Positions 1-11,126 of a stretch of DNA of 64,000 nucleotides are shown here, in pieces. The DNA lies in NCBI GenBank assembly GCA_038093975.1, contig JBBPTG010000021.1:1-64000 (forward strand), read 5' to 3'. The stretch is from Chalciporus piperatus (Eukaryota; Basidiomycota; Agaricomycetes; Boletales; Boletaceae). Below the pieces are notes generated by a model that was not told the origin of the DNA, did no database searches, and saw only the letters and a program-made list of their open reading frames with translations. Position numbers and translations under genes: made by a program. The first letter of the stretch is position 1; every line of letters begins with the position of its first letter.

Positions 1-2061
1 GTCACCGACCGTCTTTTGCACAATATGCGACGCCGGCGCATCCCTGAACGAATAGTTTCATTCACCCAACGGGTACTAGAAGGGCGGCGTACCCGTTTGG
101 TCTTCGACGGCCACACTTCTGACTGGATCGACATCATCAACGGCATAGGTCAGGGGGACCCTTTGTCGATGGTGCTGTACATAATCTACAACGCCGATCT
201 GGTCGATGTAGCGAACGGCTCCAAAGAGCACACTTTGGCATTTGTCGACGCCGCCGCCTTCATCGTGGTAGCTAACAACACACAGGACGCTCATAGGATC
301 CTAATAGACATGCTGGAGAGAGCTGGGGGAGGATTCGAATGGGCGAGAGATCACAACTCGCGCTTCGAAACCTCAAAATTTGCGCTAATAGACTTTACCC
401 CCCAGAACAAAAAAGAACGCGTTCCAATCAACATCCGCGGCACGATCATCACCCCGTCCGCAACCCATCGATTCCTCGGAGTCATCGTTGACGAAGCACT
501 CAGATGGCACGCCCATGTCAACTACGCAGTCGGGAAAGGCACCGCCTACGTCATGCAACTACGGAGGCTCTCGCTCCCCTCCAAAGGCATCCCGCTCACT
601 CTTATGCGCCAACTCTACACCTCTGTCGCCTTACCAAAGATGCTATACGCCGCCGATGTCTGGTTCACCCCACTATACTCAGGAACAGAAGATGAAATCA
701 CAAGGGGGTCGAAAGGAGCAGCGAAGAAACTGGGTAAAGTACAACGTCTCGCTATGTTGAGCATTACTGGCGCCCTTCGCTCCACAGCTACAGACGTACT
801 CGAAGCACATGCCAAGATCATGCCCATCGAGCTTCGCATACAGAACCACTGCCACCGAGCAGCAGTACGACTCTCCTCCCACCCGTCCTCCCACCCCATG
901 CACCACCTTATCAAACGCGCGGCTCGACGCTTCGTGAAACGTCACAAGTCCTCTCTCCATCACCTCACCCATGCCTTCAGTATCGACCCCTCTCGTCTGG
1001 AAACCCTACAGCCAGCCCGTCGTCCGCCAAATGAAACAGTACCATACATCACACGTATAGCCAGCAACCGCGAGGAATCCATCAGACTTCACGATGAGCA
1101 ACGCGAGGGGACCAAGATCTACTGCGACGGATCGGGCCTCAACGGAGGAATTGGCGCAGCGGCGGTATTAATACACCCAGATGGAGGAACGAAATCGCTC
1201 CGCTACTACCTGGGAGACGACAAGTCCCATACGGTCTACGAATCCGAGGCGGTGGGCCTACTGCTAGCCGCCCATCTCTTACACGAGGACCTCGACCTAT
1301 CCCTCCCAATATCCATCTACGTCGACAACCAAGCAGCCATCAAATCCGGAGCCAACCCCTTCGCCACCCGCCCCGGCCACTACCTAATAGACAGATTCAA
1401 CAGGGCCATGAGGGGAGTCGCGAAGGCCAACAAAATCCCAAGACGGAGCATAACGATCAACTGGATCTCAGGACATAGCGGAGTAGACGGTAACGAGAGG
1501 GCAGACGAGGAAGCAAAGAAAGCATCGGAAGGTCCAGAGAGCTCGAGTCCCAAACGCCGTCTCCCAACGTTTCTTCGCAAAGCGTCGCTCCCTATGAGCA
1601 TATCGGCCTGCCTCCAATGGCAGAGGAAAGCGACGCACCAACGCTGGGAGAGGAGATGGGCTAAGTCACCACGTTTCGAACGTATTAACAAGATTGACGC
1701 AAAATTACTCGCAGGCTCATTCGTCACGCTCTCTGCAATGCTCGCGAAACGTCGCTCATCGGTCCTCATTTGGCTCCGCTCAGGTCACTGCCCGCTCAAC
1801 GCATACCTGAAACGGATCACCAAATCAGACTCGGACAAATGCCCGCACTGCGGAGACGCGAAGGAGGATGTACTCCACTACCTGCTAACATGCCCCCACT
1901 ACGCAAGGCAGAGACACGTCCTGTGGACGAGAACGAAACGCAAAACCACCAATCTCTCATACCTCCTAGCGGACCCAAAGGGCATGGCGCACACGTTGGA
2001 GTACATCGATAAAACGGGCCGTTTTAAAGCGACACTCGGTGATCTCTCATCCACCCGATGA
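1..2061 (+). CDS. Reverse transcriptase-RNase H polyprotein, 5'-partial, RT active site altered
   Basis: The frame is open to base 1, so the protein starts before the window; about 686 residues are visible. The RT part shows motif B (GIGQGDPLS), motif C at bases 235-255 and the later hydrophobic-LGV-D motif (FLGVIVDEALRW). The RNase H domain follows with its acidic residues in YCDGSG, YESEA, YVDNQAA and GNERADEEA. A CPHCGDAKEDVLHYLLTCPHY zinc-knuckle-like motif lies near the C terminus. Motif C reads FVDA where F/Y-x-D-D is expected: the second catalytic Asp is Ala, through GAC to GCC. RT activity should therefore be lost although the frame is intact, which suggests a recently inactivated copy or an assembly error. 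The zinc knuckle and RNase H order fits fungal LINEs of the Tad/I type. Confidence 0.9.
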   Translation, partial: VTDRLLHNMRRRRIPERIVSFTQRVLEGRRTRLVFDGHTSDWIDIINGIGQGDPLSMVLYIIYNADLVDVANGSKEHTLAFVDAAAFIVVANNTQDAHRILIDMLERAGGGFEWARDHNSRFETSKFALIDFTPQNKKERVPINIRGTIITPSATHRFLGVIVDEALRWHAHVNYAVGKGTAYVMQLRRLSLPSKGIPLTLMRQLYTSVALPKMLYAADVWFTPLYSGTEDEITRGSKGAAKKLGKVQRLAMLSITGALRSTATDVLEAHAKIMPIELRIQNHCHRAAVRLSSHPSSHPMHHLIKRAARRFVKRHKSSLHHLTHAFSIDPSRLETLQPARRPPNETVPYITRIASNREESIRLHDEQREGTKIYCDGSGLNGGIGAAAVLIHPDGGTKSLRYYLGDDKSHTVYESEAVGLLLAAHLLHEDLDLSLPISIYVDNQAAIKSGANPFATRPGHYLIDRFNRAMRGVAKANKIPRRSITINWISGHSGVDGNERADEEAKKASEGPESSSPKRRLPTFLRKASLPMSISACLQWQRKATHQRWERRWAKSPRFERINKIDAKLLAGSFVTLSAMLAKRRSSVLIWLRSGHCPLNAYLKRITKSDSDKCPHCGDAKEDVLHYLLTCPHYARQRHVLWTRTKRKTTNLSYLLADPKGMAHTLEYIDKTGRFKATLGDLSSTR

Positions 2062-2636
2062 CACATGCTAATACCATACCATAGTCTCACCCACAAAACC
2101 CCATCCTAACCAATCATTCCCCCTACCCTATCTCCATCTCTACACACTCTAATACAACTATATAATCACCCGCCGACGACTAGGATCGGACGAGCAGCGT
2201 CCAGGGGACCATCCGGCAACGCAGGTCAGGAGTGACCTACCAGACCCAGCACCCACACTAGCACGCCCAAATAGCTATAGCGCGAATACACGAGCAACCC
2301 TCTCTGGTTATCCACCCACTCCTAGCTTAACAGTTACCTATCCCCCACTCCTTTTCGTACACTTCCGCTTCGGCGGTCGGGTACTTGACTCACTACGACC
2401 TCAACGCCAGCCAACTCACATCACTCGCAGCCTTCCAAAAAGGAGCACCGTTGATTAGAGGATCAGTGCGTCTAAAACCGCCGGCAGGAACGGTGGGACT
2501 CGAGGGGGGTCTATGACCTGCCTTCGAGGGCATTCGCATGATCGGGGATACGGCGGGGGCACAGGTGCCCCCTCGCTTCTAGCTAGTACTGTCTTACATA
2601 GGGTTACATGTACCCCAACTAGACAAAAATGGATCC

Positions 2637-2658
2637 AAAAAAAAAAAAAAAAAAAAAA
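2637..2658 (+). repeat. Poly(A) tail of the retrotransposon
   Basis: There are 22 uninterrupted A residues directly after GGATCC. They mark the 3' insertion boundary of the LINE-like element and give its orientation. Confidence 0.85.
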
Positions 2659-3353
2659 GAACAGTGCACAGACACATTGACAAACGGACAATGGTTTCTC
2701 TTTTTTCATTTGGGGGGGACTACGGACTGAGATTTTTTTTTTGTTCCTCTGATCTTTTTGCTTCTCTTGTTTTTATTGGAGATGTTATGGAGACGTTACC
2801 TTATTGAATATGGACGGACTCTATAGTTAACTGCATAGTACGTACCTGATATGGGATCACTCCCTGCCCATCTTTGCCTGCAGATTGTTTCCCCCTACTA
2901 AAACTCGGTAGTAAAAACGACCAGTACTTACTTTTGTAATCCTCAATCTTCCCGGCTACAAGTGCGTCCTACAACTTGAAGCAGTCATTCTTTTCCAATT
3001 TGGCTGCTTGAGTCAGATGAGATGGTCAGTACTACTTACCATCAGCATAGAGGGTGAAGCCATCCCGACTCTTTGGTTTGTCTAGGGGAGACTGCCATCT
3101 GCGGCATTGTTGGGCTTCAATTCTCGGAAGACATGCCGACCTTCGCGGCGGAGAAGTTGGGTGGTTCGAGACTCGAGGAGCACACAGCAACCACGAGGCA
3201 GAATAATGACTGTCGCCTTGTTGCAGCCTCTTTCCTCACTCCAACTTTCAAGTTCTCGGGCTTCCGACACCTTTCAATAACTCAACGATCCTCTTGATAC
3301 CTAGTCCCATAAGCGCGGATGCCGCTGGTAGGTCTTATTGAGTGGTTGTTTCG
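2659..3353. other. Non-coding stretch
   Basis: This separates the retrotransposon tail from the GHKL-ATPase gene. Short open frames occur on both strands (for example 3073-3297) but none resembles a known protein. It probably holds the promoter of the downstream gene; no clear TATA box was identified. Confidence 0.4.
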
Positions 3354-6166
3354 ATGATCTCGTTCTCAAACCGAATCACTTTCAACTCCAGCGGGGCCGA
3401 GGACGCGTACCAGTGCAAGTCAATGCGGACGCCCTGATTGACAAAATCCTTGCTCGCTATTCGGGCGAGTTCACCAGTAAGAGACACTTTCTTTAAGTTC
3501 GACGAGTCCTTCGTCACAATCTCTAGCATTCCGGGAACTACTCCAGAACTCGGACGATGCTGGAAGTTCCGCCGTCGAGATTCGCTTTGACAGCGAAGGG
3601 AAAAGAAATATTTATCCACTCACATTGCATAATCTGAAATCTACCAATGTACGGGATACTCGGTCCCCTTTCCTCGGCATTCCACTGACGTCTACTTGAG
3701 GTTACACAATGGACGTTTAGAAATAACGGGAAACCGTTCGGGCCGGAAGATTGGGCTCGGCTTGGAAGGATTGGTTTGTTGCTCGTCTCTTACTTCTCCA
3801 GGCTTTGGTCTCATAGATCGATTCGTCATTCAGCTGAGGGAAATCCCGACCCAAGCAAGGTCGGCGGGTTTGGTGTCGGTGGGTGATAGACCTCTTTCGG
3901 GTTAGAACAACAAATGAAGACGAAAGGTCCCCAGGTTTTTATAGTTTGTTTTCTGTTACAGAAAGTCCATCTGTAGTATCTGGAGGTAGGACGCGTCTTA
4001 TTGAGAAAACTCTAGTCTCAAGGAATGTTAGGTCTGGAAATGGAGTTCTCGAAGGACCTCAATCAGGTATGAGGACCAGTCACTTACGAGTGCAGCTTCT
4101 TCATCTTGACCTCAGCTGTACTACGCCATTCACTCAAACGAGGACCGCGATCCATGGACAACGTTCAAGATACCACTTCGCGAGCCTTCCTTGATGCCAC
4201 CACTTTTGGAGTTCATGCAATTTCTCGCCTCATCCATCACTTTTATGGTGCATCTGCGGGATGTGGTTGTGGTTTTCGACCATCACCCCGTCGGGAAGAT
4301 CCGCAAGTCTTGGGAGCGGGGCCAGCACATCGCTATTCCTACGGACTTAAAGCGGTCAAGCCCCGAGAACATCATGACCGTGCAAGCAGTTCAATTTTGT
4401 CGCAAGTGTTTCCAGCATATGTGTTATGCGTGTTTGATTCTTATACCTAATTAGGCATCACGATCGAAGCTGCCATCGTGCTCCCACTAGATGAAGATAC
4501 TCCAAGCAAGCTTTCATCAGCAAAGTTAGAGGGGCTGCTACATGGCGATCGCATGCAAATGCACGAGTTTTCAGCAGAAGTGGACGTCGATGTCGATGAG
4601 AAGTTGCGGAAGGAATTGTTTCGGTGTATGAAAAAGAATCCACCTTCTCGCCTCAAGTACTCATTGATATATGTAAGTCGCTGAACTCCCTGCGACTTTT
4701 ACCGCTTACCGATTCGCTCAAAAAGACTAGGGAAGACGAGTACGATCAGAGCTGTATACTAGACGAACGGAAACGGTTACGGTTACGGAACCACTATCGC
4801 GACTTCCCGTCTGTTTTGCAAGGGCTTCTCGCTGATCTGAATGGGTGAGCAGCCATTCGTGTAAACAAAGCATGTGGTCTAACGGAACATCAGATCCACA
4901 CACACACGGATCTTCATTGCGAGTCTTCACACAGTCGTCCCCTGATTTCTGCTGATGAGTGTGCTAGGGCCATGCCACGGCACAAACGACGGGCATCGGA
5001 GGCCACATGGCATCGCAGTTCATCCCCACTGTGGAGCGTGAATTCATCGATTTGGTGTAAGTCTGAAGTCTCGCTACAGAAACCCTTAGCTGCTGCTAAT
5101 ACGGTACCTCAGTGATAAGAATGTTTCAAGTGCGTATCTTATGGTTTCGAGGTCAAGATGTTAAGTCATGTTCGTCACCCTAGCCTGGAACAGGGAATTA
5201 TTGTATGTCGGAGGCTTTTTGTGTCGCGCCGTGTACGAACTGGAGCTGTCAGAGATCCAACGCTTATGGGAGGAAGCACGTAACTTTCATTCACACCCAC
5301 CACCAACGGTACAGGATGAGCTCCAGAAGCGCTTTCTTCACGTACTCAAATTCTTCACGTTTCACCATTCCACACCCTCGCCGAAGGTCTCCCAATCGCT
5401 AGCTAACTCGTTCTATGGATGCTCTAATTTTCCTTTAAGACTTCTCTCATCCGTTGGAGTATGTGGAGCTCCGAATGTGAGAGCGTTCGACCCGATGTTC
5501 GCCAAGTTCCTCAAGTCCCTACCAATGCTCTCAGAATATGTCACACGACACGGTGCGCATTCCATTGCAGCGCTTCCCGGCCAACACAAAATCTATCCTA
5601 TAACGTTGTCGGACGTTTTACAAAACCTGATAGAGTGTGTCCTGGAGAATGATGAACTGGTTGCCTGCCTCCAGTGGTGGATAACCGCGAAGCAAGACAA
5701 CCGGGCCTTTCATATGACTGACCTGTTGGCTGCGGCTTCCTTCCGCTGCACGGGTGGAATAAAGCAACCCCTGTGGTCAATACGTTACTTTGTCGATCCA
5801 AAGGGTCTCGGGTTGCAAATCCCATCAGATGAACCACTTCCTCCGACTCTGATCCCCCTTGCCATCAGCAAGCATTTCGTTCGCGAGGAGCTCAGAGGTT
5901 TTGGTTGGAAGGAGTTAACCGTTGATCTTTGGTTAGAACACGCCATGCATTCCGATGCCACATTGTTCGATTCAAGATATGACTTTACTCAGTCGGTCGA
6001 TTGGGCTGGGCGTATTCTGGCAATCCTTTTCGAAGTATGGCCGACACTCTCGGATGAAGCGCGTCGTGTGGCAAAAGTAGTGTTTTCGCAAAAGAACTGT
6101 ACCCCTGCAACTTGTGCTCTGTGTCCCCCAGACGGTTCGAACCCTCCGAGCGCTCCCGGCAGCGAG
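3354..6166 (+). CDS. Sacsin-like GHKL ATPase (DUF3684) N-terminal portion, fused in frame to TPR-HET exons
   Basis: Reading the exons together gives the N-terminal half of the fungal DUF3684 family, giant Hsp90/sacsin-like ATPases. In order there are ALIDKILARYSGEF (about 3430), the GHKL N-box FRELLQNSDDA (3529-3561, Glu and Asn of the ATP site present), WTFRNNGKPFGPEDWARL (3710), the G-box VGGFGVGFYSLFSVTE (3861-3972), FLASSITFMVHL (4218), TGIGGHMASQFIPTVERE (4999) and WNRELLYVGGF (5191). The long last exon runs from about 5190 to 6166. At least eleven short introns are needed. Family homology stops near 6110-6130, about a third of the usual length of roughly 1,700 residues. The exon does not end there: its last codon (GAG, 6164-6166) joins GTC at 6218 in phase 0, entering the TPR-HET gene. 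One base is missing in the frame near 3412, and one intron (4919-4967) has a GC donor. Either a real fusion or a decaying fragment; domain identity is firm. Confidence 0.72.
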
Positions 6167-6217
6167 GTAGGGCTTGCCTAATGCCGACTATATGCGCACT
6201 TACTCTTTGTTGATCAG

Positions 6218-8559
6218 GTCGTTTTCGAAGTTGGCTACATCAAGGAGGTCATCGAGGTGTTGCATGGGCTAGCAAAGGACGCACCTAACCAACATGAACA
6301 CGAAGAATGGATTCTCGGTGCGCAACTCTCTTGGTGCTGCAGGTGACTTTGGTGTGACCTCTCTGGCAGCTGCCAAACGGCGATTTGCTGAGAAGCTGGA
6401 AAACCTTGGGGATGCCGCGATGAGCACCCAGAAATATGGTGAAGCGATCGACCACTACTCAGCTGCACTGTCACTTCCTCCCCCGGATTCCAAAAACCTT
6501 TTTATCAAGCGGAGTAAGGCACGAGTGTTCAAGAGCTTGTGGGACGGCGCCTTGGAGGACGCGAACGAGGTACGGATGCTCTTTCCGTTCTTTATGCCTG
6601 TTCTTGAAATATTCGCTTGTCAGGCAATCATGCTCGACCCCTTGTGTTATTTGGCTTACGAGCAGAAGCGTGTAGCTTTGCATGGTGCCGGAAACTATGG
6701 CGATGCAATTGAGGTGCAGAGGATGATCCGCTTATTGCTTTCACAATCGCACGACCCACACACGCGTGGTAGGTATTATGGCCCATAGTGTACCGAATGG
6801 TATTCACTGACTCGCCCTGTAGCGCTGATCTCCGAGTATGTCAACCCGTCGGATGATGATTCGCACCGTTGTTCGCCGGATCATTCGTGATTTACCCCGT
6901 GTCCTCATCAACACCACCACTGGACGTCTTCACGATAAATTCGAGCAGGAACTCGCGTTCGAGCGTTCATCTACCTGCAAGGAGTTCATTTCGTCGATGG
7001 CGACACAGATCAGTCCACCTCGTATTGCGCACGTGGTCGCAGATTTTTACCGATATGTGATGCTCTCTCACAAGTGGGACGACAAAGAACCGCTGTTCCA
7101 GATGGTCGAGAACAAGTCAATCTACGAACTCGAACCATCTCTCACGAACGACAAATTGAAAAACGTCTGCCGGCTAGTGCGCGATGCTGGGTTCAAATTG
7201 GCGTGGTCCGACACCTGCTGCATCGACAAAAAAGATCTCGTGGTGCTTCAGGAATCACTGGTTGCCATGTTCAAGTGGTATCGTGGCTCCGCCCTCACAA
7301 TCGTGTACCTACGTGGCGTGCGGCTTCCTTCAACGCGTGGTGATCTCGTGAAGAGCGTTTGGAACACCCGTGCTTGGACATTCCAGGAGTATGTCGCTGC
7401 CGAGGTTATCCAGTTCTACACCGAAGATTGGTCACTATATCTGGGCCTGAACAGCCCTAACCACAAAGATTCCCTTGATATCGTCTCAGAAATGGAAGAG
7501 GCTACTGGCGTCTCGGCGGCAGATTTGCTGGCGCTGCGACCGGGGCTTGACAACATACGGCAGAAGCTCTGCCTTGCATCGACACGCCAGACCACGCTGG
7601 TTGAAGATGCGGCATATTCATTGTTTGGAATCTTTTCTACGTCCATTCCGGTCATTTATGGAGAAGGGGAGAGCGCACTTGGTCGTTTGTTGGGACATGT
7701 TCTCACGGCGTCAGGAGACGTGAGCATCCTTGCGTGGATAGGGGAGTCGAGCAGCTACAATAGCTGCTTGCCTGCCCAAATCACTTTCTACAACGTGTTG
7801 GCAGTATCCCACCCTCCTTCCGTTCCCGCGGATTCTATAGAAAGAATCATCGCTTGCACCTCTCCGCAGGACCTTGAATTGGCGACAAGGCTTTATGACC
7901 AACTGAATGGCCTCTCATCACCGTGGTTCGTAGCAAATCGAATGAAGCTCTCTTGCATGATCTTCCCGTTGCAAAGTATCAAGTCCTCCCGAGCAGGCGA
8001 GCTCCATATCTACCGTGCAACCACAACGATCTTCGGGGTTGTGGAAATCAGGACGACAGCGGACCTCTCTCAGTTGAACCCTCTGTACCTCGTTCACCCG
8101 TGGATCAGTTCTCTCCTCGACCGAGACCTTCCTGATACCAAGAAACCCGTAGAGGAAGACGTTCGACCTGTCTCGCCGTGCCCCGATGAAGATGCGAACG
8201 GTGCATTCGGGTCGAACACGGCGCCTGTCCATTCGGAGTCGACGGATTGGAGATCGCGAGGGCTGAAGATCGTAAATCGTGTGGTAAAACCGTTCGTGGG
8301 TTGGTTCAGCCCTGCAGGCTTGCATCGCTCTCTGCCGCCCCCCTCTGCGGTTGCACCAGGGATTGACAAACAAAGGCGAGCGATCCGGCTTATCGCTCGT
8401 CTCAGAGAGCCCTTTGGTCCATTGTTGCTCACACCCCTGCGTGCGGGTGCGATGGAATACAGGAGAGTTGCTGCAGACAGTATGATTACCGTACGGATGC
8501 AGGAAAATGCGCCCTTGACGTATCTTCTAGACAGTGTGCGTACTATAGAGGTGCTGTAG
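6218..8559 (+). CDS. TPR-HET domain protein (heterokaryon-incompatibility type)
   Basis: This is the basidiomycete TPR-HET family. The first exon (6218-6317) encodes EVGYIKEVIEVLHGLAKDAP and splices at 6370 into a TPR segment (ENLGDAAMSTQKYGEAIDHY, then GNYGDAIEV). A 54-base intron near 6570 is readable through and would otherwise add 18 residues. The HET domain shows YVMLSHKWDD (about 7055), WSDTCCIDKKD (7204), WNTRAWTFQEY (7360) and the later YGEGESALG (7660). HET domains trigger cell death after non-self recognition in fungi. Between TPR and HET the frame slips by one base near 6853-6862: family-like YVNPSDD is followed out of phase by IRTVVRRIIRD. A weaker alternative splice (donor near 6776, acceptor near 6836) would keep the frame. 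No start codon lies in the first exon; it requires the upstream GHKL exon. An independent start at 6838 is also possible. Confidence 0.8.
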
Positions 8560-8758
8560 CTCCCACATAGTATGATACGGTACCCCACTGTTTGTATCTA
8601 TTTCTCGTACTGCCTTCCGAACGAGGGTGGTTTGTTTATTTCTGAAGCCTTTGCCAAACATCCGCATTTGGAGATAAACTCCTTCGCAAAAGATCTCAGA
8701 GGGCTCGACTGAGATCGACGACTGTACAACGAGCAACACTCCAGTTGCGTTTTTGGCC

Positions 8759-10966
8759 ATGGACTCGCTATTCGCAAAAGCGGATGCGATACAGCCTTTA
8801 TCAAAGAAAAAGAAATTCGACAATGCCAGAAAACCAGGCAAGAAATCCGATGCCGGTCCATCCTCTGACCGGACATTGGTATCCGTGACACAAAACACAT
8901 CCCTCCCTAAATCCCTGCGTCCCTCATCTTCCTCGTCCGACAACTTACCCAGTCACAAACACATCAAAGACCTCAAGCTACGCACCCAACTCAACCGACA
9001 GGCCGCACATGCCGAGCGCTCAAAGGCGCTTCTTCAGGATGCAGAGTTGCTATTGACCGGCGATTCGGGGTTGATGAAAGTGGAGAATGACTTGGAAAAG
9101 ACGTGGAGAGTGAGCCAAGATGAGATAGTGGAGAGTGCTGGCCAGGAGGCTGCCAAGGGTCGTCAGGAGTGGAAACTAGACGGGGGTCCGTACCGGTCAC
9201 GATATTCAAGAAACGGAAGGTTCGTCCTCAATATGTGCGCACTCTTTCCTCGAGCAGGGGATCTGACTCGCCGTGGAGACACTTGGCAATTGTCGGTAAT
9301 ACAGGTCACGTAGCCACGTTCGATTGGCAAACTGGCACGATACATGCGGAATTGCAACTACAGGAGACATGTCGGGATATAACGTGCGAGAACTGGTCGT
9401 GATATTTGCCCTGTTCTCAAGCATCTACTAGGTTCCTGCAGGATCAATCCTTCTTCGCCGTCGCACAGAAGAAATATGTCTTCATCTACGACCGAAATGG
9501 CGTCGAGTTACACAGACTAAAATCTCATATCGAACCTACAAGGCTAGAATTCCTCCCTTACCACTGGTTGTTGGCGAGTGTTGTGAGTACCCCAGTGTTC
9601 CGAGCCGCTTTTGCCACAAACGTCTTTTTCTACAGGGCAATACTGGATATCTAAAATACCAAGACACGACCACTGGTGCAGTCCTAGCAGAGCACCGGAC
9701 AAAAGCTGGTGCATGCCATACCATGGCTCAAAATCGACACAACGCGGTCATCCATCTCGGTCACCAGAATGGTGTGGTGTCGTTATGGACACCGAACCTA
9801 CCCCATCCCGCTGTTCAGCTCCTTGCACATCTTGGCCCCGTCGTCGGCCTGAGCGTCGATCCCAGTACTGGCGGGCGATATATGACATCTTCTGGTGCGG
9901 ATGGAACTGTCAAAGTCTGGGATTGTCGAAATTGGAAGGGCGCTGTGAGAGAATGGACGACAAGAGGTGGAGGTGCCGAACTTGAGTGGAGTGCAAAGGG
10001 CGCATTGGCAGTGGCCGCTGGTGGGAGCGTCAATGTACGTCTCCTGATGTTTTGACGAGGAACCCTTGGATATTCACCGACTTATTTGTCGATCACAGGT
10101 TTACACCAAACCATCGATACAAGCCCCGTTCTCTGCAAAAGTCGCCCCACCTCTCTACGTCACACATCCGATACCCAATCGACCGCTCACTTCGGTGCGG
10201 TTCTGTCCTTTCCAGGATATCCTCGCGATCGGACACAATGCCGGCTTATCCAGCGTTCTCGTACCCGGCTCCGGAGAACCAAACTTTGATAGCACCGAAG
10301 CCGATCCATTCGAGAACAAGAAAACAAGACGAGAACGTGAGGTCAAGGGTCTCTTGGATAAGGTATGTCGCTGCGAATCAGACATCCCAACCCGGGTGCT
10401 CACTCGGACTCGTCGTAGATCCAACCAGATATGATCGCGCTCGATGCAGACTTTGTGGGATCGTTAGCTCCTCCCACGAAACTTACCACAGCCGTCAACG
10501 ACAAGCACGATATTCCCTTTGCTCGTCTACCGCGCCTGGAGCGACTCCGTGCACAGGGGAGGGCAGACGAAAGGGAGCTCGACGACAGCGTCGCCTTCGA
10601 CGGTGAAGACGATGCTGGTGATGGTAAGAAGCAGTCGAAAGAGGAACGAGAGAAGAGAAAGATGCGCGGCAAAGGAAAGAGTCTCAAACGGTGTGTCAAC
10701 CTGCGTCATCCCGGTAGGTGTTTGATACTAACGCAGTTGATCAGATATTTGAGGAAGCAGCGCAAAAATGTCATCGACCCAACTGCGGTTCGTTCTCTTG
10801 AACTTTTGCTTGTCACAGCTCGGATTTGCTCATGATCATCTTGTAGCTTGCCATTCGTGCGAAGCTGGAGAAGCAGAGGGAAGAGCAGCGGATAGCGAAA
10901 GCAATCAAAAAAGGCGAGATGGAGCCGGAGAAACCATCTGCTTTGGATCGCTTCAAGCGGAAATGA
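8759..10966 (+). CDS. UTP7: U3 snoRNP protein UTP7 (WDR46/BING4-like)
   Basis: Eight exons (8759-9219, 9279-9383, 9432-9582, 9636-10034, 10099-10362, 10419-10690, 10745-10787, 10847-10966) give 604 residues. UTP7 is a WD40 subunit of the small-subunit processome in the nucleolus, needed for 18S rRNA maturation. Visible signs are a basic N terminus (SKKKKFDNARKPGKK), the strongly conserved LDGGPYRSRYSRNGRHLAI, LQETCRDITFLQDQSFFAVA, repeats such as GADGTVKVWDCRNW, and the BING4 C-terminal domain (ADPFENKKTRREREVKGLLDK; PSALDRFKRK at the end). The start is the first ATG of the frame and gives MDSLFAKADA. All donors are GT. Frame and length fit the family, and no break is seen. Confidence 0.95.
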
Positions 10967-11126
10967 TATTGAAGTTGGTTTTGGAACTCGTTGGTGTCCG
11001 TCCCATATCATTTGACGATATCCATGGGATGACACAATCAACCATAAACCAATGGACGCGATCCATCTCACTTGTCTGATGCACTGAGTATCATCATACA
11101 GTGTTCGCAAGGATTCCACGCATAAC

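Larger units (their letters stand above)
1..2658 (+). mobile_element. Non-LTR (LINE-like) retrotransposon, 3' part
   Basis: The left end of the window lies inside a non-LTR retrotransposon. It contains the end of the reverse transcriptase, an RNase H domain, a C-terminal zinc-knuckle-like segment, about 575 bases of 3' untranslated sequence and a terminal run of 22 A (2637-2658). This order and the poly(A) end are typical of LINE-type elements inserted by target-primed reverse transcription. The 5' part lies outside the window, so the target-site duplication cannot be checked. Confidence 0.88.

Noticed and set aside
3335..3619. Minus-strand frame of 94 residues
   Set aside because: It is the complement of the first two exons of the GHKL ATPase gene, whose plus-strand translation matches a conserved family.
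7918..8373. Long minus-strand frame of 151 residues inside the HET gene
   Set aside because: Shadow of the plus-strand HET frame; no recognisable protein.
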